Shown: piece after piece, positions 12,747 to 24,148 of the stretch
How positions within the stretch are numbered: the first letter of the stretch is position 1
Layout: every line of letters starts with the position of its first letter
Assembly: GCA_001600095.1 (NCBI GenBank)
Contig: BCIX01000001.1
Coordinates: forward strand, 6,039,198 to 6,103,197
Direction of reading: 5' to 3'
Length of the DNA: 64,000 nucleotides
Source: Bullera alba
Lineage: Eukaryota; Basidiomycota; Tremellomycetes; Tremellales; Bulleraceae
Notes under the pieces: generated by a model
The model's database searches: none
Told to the model about the DNA's origin: nothing
The model's input: the letters and a program-made list of their open reading frames with translations, nothing else
Position numbers and translations under genes: made by a program

Positions 12747-13799
12747 ATGTCATTTTCAAAGCGATCGCTCCTAAAGGCCAGCCGGTCTTGCTCAAGAGGT
12801 GAGTCAAAGATGATACCGGGTGGCTCGAAGAGACTGACACTTTTTCTCCCTTGCAGTGTCCCTCAGGACGGAAGCCACGACTAGTGCAGCAGTAGATTCC
12901 GCCGGACCTTCTAACGAGACATCATCGAAACCAGCTAAACCGTCAAAACCATCGCCTAAATCCCGAAGTCCTCTACCCCAGCTCAAGGTCGGACTGGTGC
13001 TCTCCCGAAACCCTTTGCTACAGAAAACGCCTCACCCTCTCGAAAAGGCATACCATGACCACTCTTTTAAACTGCGACATGCGCTGTCGAATCCGGTACC
13101 GGAAGACTTCTACTTTAGACCAGGATCTCTGCCAGAGCGACGATTCCAACAGGCACAACACGACTTCGTCGTAGCGACATACGGAGCGAGAATAGCTGGA
13201 AAGGCGCCTGCAGTCGGAGACATTCCCCCTGAGAGGCCTTTGGATGAGGTGGATAGGTTGAAGTGGGTCAAGGAGGATGAGGCGAGAGGAGAGCAGAGTC
13301 TGGAGCGGTTACCAGAGCAGGAATTGTTCTGCTTGACGCAGGACAAGAACAGCGGGAAGTGGGGACTGCCTACGGTGTTGGCATCTGGAAAGGCGCCACT
13401 GCATGAAGTCATTGAGAGCGAGTTGACGGGTGTTGGAGGAGCCTTCGATGGGACTGGAATGGATACATGGCTTGTCACGAAGAAGCCAATAGGTTACATC
13501 AACGAGAACGGTCAGAGGGTGAGTCCTGTGTGAACAATGATATCGCTTGCATTCCACTGACAATACACTAGACGTTCTTCCTGCGATCGCATATATTAGC
13601 CGGAGAGCCCAAGCTATCAAGCGGGGCGATTTGGAAGTCGTGGGCGTGGTTGACTAAGGAAGAGGTCCACACTAGGTTGACAGCGCAGGGGGACAAAGAG
13701 CTGTGGAAGGGGACCAGGAACATGTTCGGCGTGAGCTCAACGACGGAGACACCCCTGAAGGTGGAGTTGTTGTCGGAAGAAGACGACATCCTGGATTAA
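12747..13799 (+). CDS. MRPL46: Mitochondrial large-subunit ribosomal protein mL46
   Basis: Structural protein of the mitochondrial 54S ribosomal subunit with a Nudix-like fold. Exons 12747-12798, 12857-13518, 13572-13799 encode 313 residues. The start MSFSKRSLLKASRSCSR is rich in Ser/Arg/Lys and lacks acidic residues, as expected for a mitochondrial presequence. Family signatures include VGLVLSRNPLLQ, the EDFYFRPG segment and KWGLPTVLASGK followed by HEVIESEL. It is convergent with the P450 gene, with only 54 nt between the two stop codons. Confidence 0.88.
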
Positions 13800-13853
13800 T
13801 TCAGCATCATGCATTGCACATTACAACGGGACGGGAGGAGAACTGGAAATTGC

Positions 13854-16009
13854 TCATTCAATCTGGACCCAAAGCCCTCCCTGTGGATCGTCAGAGACGT
13901 ATGCTTATCCCATCGACTCACCTTGAATGCCAACACCACATCACTGACAATCCAGGCTCGATCTCTCCCACCCCTAGCTCTGCCATCACCTGCAACTGCG
14001 TCTCGCCACTGATCTGGTATTTGAGTGTTAGGGGGTTGAGCCGCAGTTGCCAACGTGATCGACGTGTTGCCTAGTCCAGCTAGGTGCTGATGTAGCAAGA
14101 CCAGGAAGGTATGGGCTATCGCTAAAGCTAGCGGTTGTCCAAGGCACTGCGGGATGTTAGTGCAGGTTGCGACCTCAGTGACTCACCATCCTCGGCCCAT
14201 AGTTCCAGCTCATGAACCCTTCTCGCTCTTTGCCCATGTCTTTCCATCTATCAATATCAAATTCCTCGGCATTGGCCCCCCAGACCCTCGGGTCTCGCTG
14301 CATGAGCACAAAGTTGAGGATGATAGAGGTGTCTCCAGGCATGTACAGTGGTGGACCGCCTGACGAGGAGGGAAGGAGGGATGGTCGCAGCGTTCGACGT
14401 ATACTGCTGGATGTTAGCAGGGCTCGTGAATGCCTGGAAGCCGTTTCCTTACTTCAAAGGCACCGGTGGGAAGAGTCTCAGCGTTTCATTGATGAACGCT
14501 CTGGCTTCGGTGACTACATCAGTACTGATTCTATTTGTTTCAGAGAAACACTTACATTGTCGCAGTTCCCGGATGACGTCCTTGTTGACGCCTATATCGC
14601 TGCTGGTGGTGGCGAGGATCTCTTCGCGTACCTTCGCAGCTGTATCGGGATGAAGAACAGTTGCGTAAGTGAGTGAAGACAAAAGCGAAGCCGTCTGGAG
14701 TGTAAGATCAGTATAATCGTTGGACCTCAGTCGAGCGCTCACGGTATCTCTAGAAGCCAACAGGATGTTGATCAATTGATCCTGGATCAACTTGGTATCT
14801 GAGGCGTACCGTCAGTAACTTGATAGATCAGTGGATGATAGGGCATCTCACCCTCGGTAGCCTGGACCATTTGGTCAATCAGGTTGGCGGACTTTGACTG
14901 CTTGACAGACATCTCCTTCATGTCCATAGCCTGCTGGATAAGAGGTGCAAAGAAAGCTCGAATAGTCGTCATCGGCTCTCTGAGAGGGTCTTTACCAATC
15001 TCAAAGAGGGGCTGAGAAGACAGTCAGCCAGTCAAAGGGTGAGGAGCTTGTCTGCCCCAACTTACCCATAGGGTACCGATCTTGACGCGCTTGCCAACGA
15101 TCCTCTGAGCCTGAATCAGAGCGTCGCCCAGATCTCCTCTCGCCTTCTCCCACTCTGGATCACCAGTAGCGGTGCTGAGATCTACGCCACAAAGCCAGAG
15201 AATGGACATCTCGAGGGCCAGTTGGCCTATACGGGTTTGGATGTCGAATGACCTGTCTGTCGGTAGACTTTCCATGAAGCGCTTGATGCTGGGCATTAGG
15301 AGTGCTGGTGATATGTGTGCCGGGTGGAAAAAGGGTCGCATCAAATTGCGGTGCTGGTCTCTTCATAAGCTGATCCTCGAGCAGACATACTGCAAAGGTT
15401 GACCCACGAATTTCCACCTGAGGTCATCAGCTCGACTCGGGCCTGCATACCAGTACAAAGCTTACCTCTCGCCATCAGAGTTGAAGATGCCATCGCCGAG
15501 AAAGTCCTCTGCTCTCCCTCTGAACTTTTCACCTTTTGGAAAGTTGTCGAAGTCATCCAGCAAGGCGTGCTTTAATACTGCAGGATCGGTCGATATGATC
15601 TACAAGAAATCAGCGCAGTAGCGGGTTCTCAGCTTACCTGATCTTCACCCAATACTCGTGTATTGTACGTTGTACCATATTGCCGGCCAAGGAGTACCAT
15701 CATCCAACCCACTTCCTCCTCTGAACCGCTCTTCGCCCAGTCGCGAAGGATGTCGAGGTTCAACGGCCATTTTCCCTTGACTCGAGGTATGTCGGACGCT
15801 CCCAGCTGTCTTGCTCGATATGTAGTCACCACGACGTCCCAGTATGACCTCAAGGCGAATAGCGCTGGCCACGAGAAAAGGTACAGCGCAATCACCAGGA
15901 GATAGTGGTTCCAACCCAGCCCGACCTGTCGGAGACCTATGTTGGTGAGAAGCAGAGGTAGGACCGCTGTTTTGAATAGCGCGGGATATAGGAAGTCAGA
16001 GCCCTTCAT
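13854..16009 (-). CDS. Cytochrome P450 monooxygenase (CYP52/CYP63-like)
   Basis: Membrane-anchored microsomal haem-thiolate monooxygenase, resembling fungal alkane/fatty-acid hydroxylases. Eleven exons: 15638-16009, 15466-15599, 15408-15417, 15066-15353, 14852-15011, 14743-14798, 14556-14694, 14453-14513, 14187-14403, 13922-14146, 13854-13880; 562 residues. The N-terminus (about residues 10-55) has hydrophobic membrane segments. Motifs: NSDGERWKFHRNLMRPFF (C helix), I-helix SRDTTAS, K-helix NETLR, FDIDRW, and haem-ligand loop WNYGPRMCLGQ with the axial Cys. The usual first Phe of the haem loop is Trp. Exon 3 is only 10 nt and carries WKF; the first intron is only 38 nt. The substrate is not known. 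Confidence 0.9.
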
Positions 16010-16399
16010 GATCCTCCGTACAGCCTCGTGTCTGTTACCTCTTCATCGCTGTGCGGTAGAGTTGGATTCGGGGCGAAAGTGAGATCGCTGCTGATTTGAA
16101 ACTCGATGGAGCGGTCTTGGCCGTCACTCTCGGGCGAGCTTAATGTTTGGGGAGAAGATTAGATAGCGGATTTCGAACGATCACAAACGATTGTCCGTTA
16201 CATGCGTAGTACAACCGAGTATACAGAGTAACAACACAAACCCAAGAGAAGGCGGAAACACCTAGGTAGAAAGGGATACAAGAGTGTAGCATCCCTCGTC
16301 GTTAGCTATTTACGTATACTTACTCGTCTTGAAGTGTCGATCACCAAGTATAAACAGCCTCCTGTTCTCCATCTCAACCCGAGCTAGAGGGAAGCCCGC
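16010..16399. other. Intergenic: P450 promoter / ferritin-like gene 3' flank
   Basis: 390 nt, no coding signal seen. Confidence 0.5.
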
Positions 16400-17474
16400 T
16401 TAAGAAGCTGGGGCGCCGGCGTTGCTGAAGGTTGGGGCGGGGTTGCCGCTGACCTTGGAGCTGAAGGGGTAGTTTCGGATGACGGGTCCGGCGACGATGT
16501 TCTGGTCGTTGACCTGGGCAGAGTCGGCCTGGCTGGTTAGGACGGCGTAGGAGATACCCTGGGGGTTGGGGAGGTTGGCGACCTTGCCGTTGACAACTGG
16601 ATAGGTACCGGTAGCAAGGCCGGAGATGACTTGGACAAACTTGCCGTTGAGGTCGATGCCCTCGGCGGTGATGGTGCCGTCGGCGCCGATGGCGAAGGCG
16701 GGGAAGGCCTGGACTGGGAGGGTTGGGTTGCTCTTGGGGCAAGATCGGATGAATCCTGCAGCAATGGTGTAGACCTCGCTGAAGTCGAGTGGGGTGTCCT
16801 CTGGGCCGGACCAAGCAGAGTTCTTGGAGACGGCGGAGCCGAACCAGGCCTGGTGTCGGGCCTCAGTGGTGAGGATGGAACCGGCAACGGTCACGTAGGC
16901 GGGCTCGGTGATCGAGGAGGCGGCACCGAGGTAGGCGGAGACACCCACGTTCTCGATGAGGGTAGCGGTAGCGAGGAAGCTGTTGACATCGGTCACGCTG
17001 TCAAAGTTGTAGGTGCATGGCTGGGTGGCAGCGGCGCCGAGGGCTCCGGAGAGGAGGGCGACGTGCTCTGAAAGATGTATATCAGCCATGTCGCTCGCAA
17101 GTACCGCCAGAAGACGGACGGTCTGCCCTACTTACGTGCTTCGTGCTCGGCCACGTTAAGAACCCTATTTCTAACCCAGTCGGGGTAACCGGCCTTCTTG
17201 AAGTCGGCCTGGGAGAACTTGTTGAGGAAGCTGAAGAAATGGTCAGCGTGTTGATGATACAAAGGGGTTGGCGATCACTCACGTGTGGTAGAAGTTGTCC
17301 TCAAGGTGCTCAAGGGTGAGGGCGTACTGGAGGATGTCGCTGAAGGCTTGTCAGTATTGGCAGTCCCAAGTGAGACCGAAGAGCTACTCACGTGTCGGTG
17401 ACGGCTCGCTTGGCGGGGGCAGCGTTGACGGCGGCAGCGAAGGCGAGGAGGGTGGCAGTGGCAGTGAACTTCAT
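16400..17474 (-). CDS. Secreted ferritin-like protein, Rds1/desiccation-related family
   Basis: Exons 17392-17474, 17283-17339, 17136-17230, 16400-17067 give 300 residues. The first about 18 residues (MKFTATATLLAFAAAVNA) are a clear secretory signal peptide. The mature part has the Ferritin_2/Rds1 pattern of carboxylate and His pairs: LEHLEDNFY, AEHEAQH and TEARHQAWF, which could bind a di-metal centre. Family members are stress- or glucose-starvation-induced proteins of fungi (S. pombe rds1) and plant desiccation proteins; the biochemical role is unknown. A TATATAA lies 161 nt upstream of the start. Codon choice is strongly biased to C/G-ending codons compared with neighbours, which suggests high expression. 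Confidence 0.85.
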
Positions 17475-19002
17475 TTTGTTTTTTGGGTTTGTTGGTTGAG
17501 GTGGCTGAAGGTTGAGTGAGTTGAGCGGGGGGGGTGTTGGTTAAACGAGTGTGGGTAGGTCGGTTGAGGTCTGTTGGGTTGTTGGTTTGGATGAGCTGGA
17601 TGAAGAAGAAGGGATGGGGGTTGACTTGCTCATGTTATATACACGTCTGGTCAGCTCGTCGGCCCATTGATCGTCAGCTGTAGGCTGCTGTAGGCCGGGT
17701 CGATGTCAACAAGGTGAACCAGAGTGAACCCGTGACATCCATGCCGAAGCGATGTCTCGATCGTTGTCACGATGTCATCTTTCCAGCGCGAGTCAAAGAC
17801 CTCGGGCCGGGACATCCCAGGATCCAGATGGATGGCGCGATGCGATCGTCCGATGTTTCAAAGGACAGACTGGTACATCCGTTGTGACATACCCTCGTCT
17901 GGATTCCATGCTCAGTTGTGTTGTTTATACAGCTTGTTTAGGTTACAGCTTCGACCCGCCGACACCTATGTCACCGTTACACAATGGCCTGTGCGGGGCC
18001 AGTCTGGCACGGGGATTTGGATCTGAGTTTGTACACCGGGCGTTGCGGTTGAACCGTAATTGAAGGCTTGAGCGATCAATGTTTGCGAGATGTTTGCGTC
18101 TGTTTGCGTCTCTGTGTTCCTCGAGCGATCGGGCCAAGAATGCCGTTTTAGCCTGGTGACGCTTACTTGCAAATTACAAGCCACACACATCGGGCAAGCT
18201 GGCATGCCGCCTTCCAACTTCATATCCGGCGTTTGCAGCAGACAGAAGGACGCATGATCTTGCCGTGACCACTGACAACAAGCCCAACTTCTTGCGTATG
18301 TAAGCAGTGACAAGCACTGCAGAGAGGGGAATGTTTGCGTGAAACGGAAGGATGAAAGGAGATGAAAGGAGGGACTGGAATGAATCGCGTAACCAGAAAC
18401 ACCCGTCCATCGGGAGATATGATTGTTTGGTTCGCCCGTCATCGAGCAATCGATGACAGAACGTATGAAGCAAATGAAGCATGCTAATCTATGCTAATGT
18501 GCAGATCTACAGTGGCTCCAAAGGCGCAAGAGGCGCAAGGGCCTCCGCAAACAAGGCCGTTCGCTGGATGCTATGTATGGTGCTGCATTGGTGCATAGTC
18601 TTGCATAGTATCAGCGGCGTCGTGTATCGTGACATGAAGCTATGTATCATAGGCAGCGTGACAACGAAACTATCAAACACCAAACAACTTCATCCTCAGA
18701 CCACATCACACGTCACACTCCGCGCTCGTCCATTCTGCCTACACCGACATCACCGTTGTGAGCCTTTGTGAGCCCATGACCACCGCTATATGATATTGCT
18801 GCAAGATCAGGTTGCGCATCCCACCTGACGGGCAGCCCTATGTGTTCTCGACTAGTAGATTGTGTACATACAAACGTGTATGGAGAGGTGTGATTATAAG
18901 ATCTGGAAGACCTCGTACGACGTTCTAGGGTATACTGGCGCGTGAATGTGCTGGATATATGGTATGGTGCTATCTTTACAGTGTATGTTGTGCTTTGCTC
19001 GC
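17475..19002. other. Long intergenic region upstream of the Rds1-like gene
   Basis: About 1.5 kb: promoter of the Rds1-like gene on its left and 3' flank of the kinase gene on its right. It contains a TATATAA at 17635-17641 (minus) and three close copies of TGTTTGCG near 18076-18110. No coding signal was found. Confidence 0.5.
17635..17641 (-). promoter_or_regulatory. TATA box of the Rds1-like gene
   Basis: TATATAA on the minus strand, 161 nt before the ATG of the secreted ferritin-like gene, a plausible distance for a short 5' leader in a strongly expressed gene. Confidence 0.5.
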
Positions 19003-22000
19003 TCACATGATCGCGCAATCGCTCTTACTGTCCTTGGACTCCTTTGCCCTCTGATGACTCTTCTTCCGGCTCATTGGCATACCCTCACTCGCAGTCTTGA
19101 CCACCTCGATCCCCACGGCGACTTCTTTCCCCCTCTCTGGAATCTCACTGTCGAGATCGAATCGGATCGCACTTCTCCGCCTGCCATCCACTTCACCTTG
19201 AAGCGCGTCCGAGGAGTCGGTGAAGACGGAGGCTCGGCTGAAACTACCATTCTCGCCTACTCCATTGGATAATGGCTCTAGCGCCGGACGTGGATGTGCT
19301 GCTCCAGGTGGTAGATCGGCTTTACTCGGGTAGTTTGAGGACGACTTCCGCTGCCTCCGCTGTTCGGCATGCAAATCGATAGAGGAGCCCAAGTTCGTCT
19401 TTGACCGTTTCAGGTTATAGAACAGCTTTCCCGGTAGTGCGGTGAAGGGTGTTCCGCCAATGTCAAATGGCTCGTCTGTATAGAAGCTGCTCCGGCGGGA
19501 GGATGCGGCGCTAGGTCCAGCTTGTGGACCATGTACGCTGAGGTACTCCTGTTGTCGGGCTAACAGGGCCATCTGCTCGCCAATGTCGCACCTGGAGGAG
19601 GCCGAGTTGACGCAGTGGGTATGGCAGATCAACCCGCAGTTTTGACATAGCACCCCAGCCTTTTTGACGCTCGCATGGCATATCCTACACAGGATCGCTA
19701 CTCCTGATCAGCATCGAACCAGCCCCTGCGGAACACCACTCACCTTTGCCAAAAGTCGTCTTGATCATGTTGTGTTCCCTGAAATCGGTTTCGGATCCGT
19801 CCTTCCCATGGGAGCTAGCGAAGCTGAACCGCTTGCGAGCAGCGTCCGATGTTGTGTCGGCCATTGAAGGAGTCCGGGACACGGGCCTCGATGTCTCTGG
19901 TGAGAATAGTCTCGAGCTATCGACATGTCTCATGTCCATACTGACCCTACGTAAGAACGGAACACTGTCTTGTGGTCGGAGGGACTATGGTCGTCAGCTT
20001 TGTTTCGAGAAGACGAGCGACCAAGCTCACTACATCCGGGTTGAGTGCCTTCACCCAAGGATGCTCGAAGAGTACCAGAGCCGCGGGCCTTTCTCTTGGG
20101 TCCTTCACGAAACAGTGCTTCAAGAAGTCGACCAACTCCGGCGAGATACCTTCAGGCAGTGGCGGCAAGTCGTCCTCCACGATACGGAAGAGGACTGATG
20201 GAAATCAGCTTGGACTCTCGAGAGTGCGAAGTCACGCTCACCAGTCATACTGTTGGTGATGTCGGAATACGGTGGTTTGCCAGTGAGCAGCTCGATGATC
20301 GTACAACCAAGCGACCTAACTGATCAGCTGCTGCGGTATCTCAAGACTTGGTCGACTTACCATATATCCGAAGCGGGCGATGCACCATTCAACGAGATCA
20401 CCTCTGGAGCCACTATACCGATGTCAGCATGATCACCGCCGCAGTTGTTACAACACTCACTCCAGTGGGGCGTCCCAGCTACGTTGGATACCGGCTTCAG
20501 AGGCATCTTGGCCCTCGAAGCCGTGACCACCTCCTGCTTGAAATTCTCGACAGCCTTCATGTTCAAAGAAACACCGAAGTCTGAAAGTTTGATGTTACCG
20601 TTCTTGGTGGAGAGGATATTGGCGGCCTTGAGATCGCAGTGGACTACGCCTTGGGAATGTAGGTACGCCAGACCTTCCAAGATCTTGGCGACGTAGGACG
20701 AGACGAGCTTCTCGTTGAACTTGCCAAATGCCTTCAGCGTCTGTCCGAGACTACCATTCTCGACGAACCTAATCTGGTCAGTAGGGACCACGCTCGAGCT
20801 TTCAACAACTCACTCCAGTACGATATTCAGGTACTCTTCGTCCCTCGACATGCCCTCGTACTTGACGATGCTGTAATGAGAAAGGCGCTTGAGCAGCTCC
20901 ACCTCGCTCATTACGTCTTTCACCTCGTCCTCCTTCATTCCAGCTAATCTGATCCGCTTGATAGCCACCATTTGTCCCGAGCTGAGGTTGAGAGATCTGT
21001 ACACTGATCCAAACTGCCCGCGGCCTATACAGTTTCCTAGTTGCTGCGCGAGATCAGCTATGTCACTTCATGTGAGACTTACATATTTGATCGGAGGCAA
21101 GCCAGGTTCACTAAACTCGATGATCTGTAACGGCTGATTTTGACTTATCCTCGTTCCTGACATGCTGCTGTCCCGCAGACCGGATAGTCCACCAGAGCTG
21201 CTCATCGTGCTGAGATCAACCATACTGTTGATACGGGGGTTTTGCGGTCTGTCGGAATACACGCTGTGGTGACTTGTGCCATACCCCTCAGACTGCCGTC
21301 GCTCCATTTTGGAGATCCTGGTCCTGTCATGCACATTCGTCGACTGGCTCGAGGTCAACATAGCCGACTGCATCGACATAGGCAGACCTCTCGTTGGTGA
21401 AGTTGGCCTGGAGTCCATCAAAGGTGAAGGCGAGGTGGATCTTTTCGGCACGTAAATCTTTCCGCTGCCTCTCCGAAGTACCGACGGTCGAGAGCCTTCT
21501 ATACTGGAGCCACCTGCCGAGCTAGCCTCGTCCTCCTCGTTGACCCTCGGGACCTCCCCACTTCTCGAGTTGTGGTGAAGGAGCGGCCTGGGCGAGGCTC
21601 GGTGCCTAGGACTGACATTGACGCTGGGTCGAGCAGAGGATGATCGCATACCCTCCAGCGCAGCTAGGCTCTGGCTGATGGCCACACCTCTGGCCTCTTC
21701 TGCGCCGGTCAGAGCGAGACTATCGCCATTTTCGAGTGCTAGGCGGAGATCCTCCGGGAGGTCCTCGCTGGATAGGAGCGTGCCGAGAATCTTTTGCCGA
21801 GCGATGTGTAATGTTTTCTCACTCATCCTCCTCTCTCGCATCCCCGTCATGACAGGCTCGTCACCAAATTCCGAGTCCCCATCCGCGACAGCCACCCCAG
21901 AGTGATCATCCGCCGTGACCGTTCCGATCGAGTAGGCCGTGCTGGTGCGAGTGTACCCCGATGTGACTCGTGACCCAGTCGAGATCAGGCTAGGAGTCCG

Positions 22001-24148
22001 CTCTCTAGAGTGTTGGCCAGAGGAGGATCCAGGGACACTGCTCCGCTCGGAGAGCGCTGCACTCCTTGGTGGTGAGGGCACATCGGCACCTGCGAAGGAT
22101 ACCTGAATCTTGGATCCGATGGTATGCCTTGGTCGTAGGGTAGGTCTTGTTGAGAGAGGTCGGCCGATCGGAGTGGTAGATCTTGATGGGGAAGCTGTTC
22201 CGACCGGCGACTTCGGTCGGATGGAGGGCGATATAGTGGGTTGGGTCGTTGATCGTGGTAATGGCTGTCTGCGAGGAGAGACAATCTCCGCCGGGTTGAA
22301 CTGAGTATTCGTGGGCGTGCGGAAGGCTGGATCGTCGATCGTGCTGGGTCTGGCCTTGGTGTCGATCGACAGTCTGGCGTGCAATTCGTTCGGGGCATCC
22401 GTGCTCGATCTTGGCATCGAGGTAGACGTCCGGAGTATCGTGCCGTCCCCGCTGGGAGGCCTCGAGACTGGAGGGGATACGGCTGCCTTGCCTCTTGGAC
22501 TACCTGATGGTGAGGTCGTGGCCTTCTGATTGGCAACTCGACTAGGAGATCGAGACCTTGCGACTGCCGCTTTTACCGGACCAGCAAGCCTTGCAAGGGA
22601 GATGATTGTGAGAGCAACTCTCCCCAAGCTGGTCTCCGAGGCGTCTTGCAGATCTGCCAATCCGAAGATCTCGCGGGGGTCCAATCCGACAGTCTGACAG
22701 GCGGTCACGAATCGAGTCAGGTTGGTCGCACGGATGATCCCATCGTCCGAAACGTTGACTCGGGTGATATGGGCGGGTTGAGCAGGAAAGAGATGATTGA
22801 GAAGGCTAGACCAATCAGCAAAAGCGTCCTCTCGGGGCACTCACAAGCAGAGGAGGACTCCGTCCTTCATAGCCTCAACCCAGACTTTCCTCTCTCGCTC
22901 TTTCGATCGTTCCGACACTTGCACAGCTCGAACTCTTGATTCGATCATTCCACTGATTTCTGAGCTGCCATCCTCTGGCTCACGGCCGACCGTATTGGCG
23001 GCTTTCACCCAATCACCTCCCCAGCCTTTCTCCATACGAGACAAGGTTGTGAGATTCTCATCCGCCGTTCTCCTCATCTCGGCGTTCTTGTCAGTCTGAA
23101 CGAATGTTGATCCTCTGATGACAGGACTCAAAGCCCGGATGAGGAAGGACGTAGCCAGTCGGAGTCTATAATGATTGAGTGAAATCTGAGCGGAGCTGGT
23201 CGACGTGGCTGTATCTGAGCGGCTGCGTGTGGCGTATGTCGGCGTCGGTTTGACTGTCGGAGGGCCTCGAGCAAGGTCAAGCCCTGAAGGGAATTCGAGC
23301 TGTTTCGGTAATCCGACAGCAGTCTCCCTTTTCGGTTGGGCCTTCGGCGTGACAATCTCCCAAGAGAAGCCGCTACCAGGATGATCCGAATCGACGTGCT
23401 CCTCGGCGGCTTTGCTCAGCTGGGCAGATGCGGATGTCGATTGGGGTACTGTCCTTCGAGGTGATGTCGGTGAAGGCCTGACGGTCTCGTCGCCGCTGTA
23501 TCTCGGTCTGGCACTACCGCTTCTCGTCGCATCGAACATGACTGACAATGCGTGCTTCCTAGGCGAGTCGCCAGCTGAGGGACGGGAAGGAGCCTCGAGT
23601 GGCATTTCCTCGTCCTCATCTGCATTGGCGTAAAGAGCCAGAGCGGATGTAGACATGGATCCACGAGATAGCGATGGTGGTTGCCATTTGCCATCTTGAC
23701 CTCGTTGTATTGCTGGCAACAGAGATGGCCCGAACTGAATCTTCTTCTTTGTTTGGTCTGGTGAACGAGGTCTTGGCGGTAGATGCTTCTCCTCCCTTCC
23801 ACGTTTGGGCGCATGAGTCTCCTTGGTCGAGCCCACAACGTCTGATCTTCGCTTCGCCTTGTTCGTACTGTTCCCCGAGCTCGAGTTCGACTGGCTCTGC
23901 TTGTAAGATGATGAGTCGCCAATGATGGCGCGCAATCTCGAGCGTATGGTGGGATCCGATCCTGGCTCGGGGGAAGACACCCTTGATCTCGATAGGAATC
24001 CCTTGATTCCGCCGCCTCCTTTGCTCGGCCCCGCCTGTGCTGATTTGATGAGATCATGTCCTGTCGACATGGTCACCTGCGGGGGCCGATCGTGTGTCGG
24101 ATAGGCGTGGAGTAGGTGAGGAGGTCGAGGTTGAGTGGTGGCAAGCAT
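19003..24148 (-). CDS. Cdc7/Cdc15-type septation/mitotic-exit kinase with CH and C1-like domains
   Basis: STE-group protein kinase resembling S. pombe Cdc7 and Aspergillus SepH, which drive septum formation and mitotic exit. Exons: 22845-24148, 21083-22805, 20814-21043, 20461-20768, 20361-20412, 20242-20315, 20031-20194, 19744-19984, 19003-19697; 1,596 residues. Order: Ser/Pro-rich N-terminus; calponin-homology-like domain about 420-515 (DGVLLCFLLNHLFP); long disordered linker; kinase domain about 1006-1285 with GRGQFGSV loop, VAIKRI lysine, [10 protein letters not shown] catalytic loop (HCD as in Cdc7 relatives), DFG and [19 protein letters not shown]; then a C1-like finger about 1366-1400 ([21 protein letters not shown]). 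An alternative start is the Met at about residue 27. S. pombe Cdc7 is near 1,060 residues and has neither extra domain, to my knowledge. Confidence 0.88.

Noticed and set aside
12799..12856. Possibility that the mL46 gene starts at a later in-frame codon in exon 2
   Set aside because: The ATG at 12747 plus a clean 58-nt intron gives a presequence-like start, while exon 2 has no suitable ATG before the conserved region.
16631..17071. 146-codon Gly/Glu-rich plus-strand frame over the Rds1-like gene
   Set aside because: It is a shadow of the highly codon-biased minus-strand gene; Gly/Val/Glu richness is the complement of its Ala/Pro/Ser codons.
17475..19002. Search for tRNA genes or small RNAs in the long intergenic regions
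   Set aside because: No clear tRNA B-box with a matching acceptor stem was seen by eye here or in 24149-25987; a tRNAscan-type search would be needed to exclude them.
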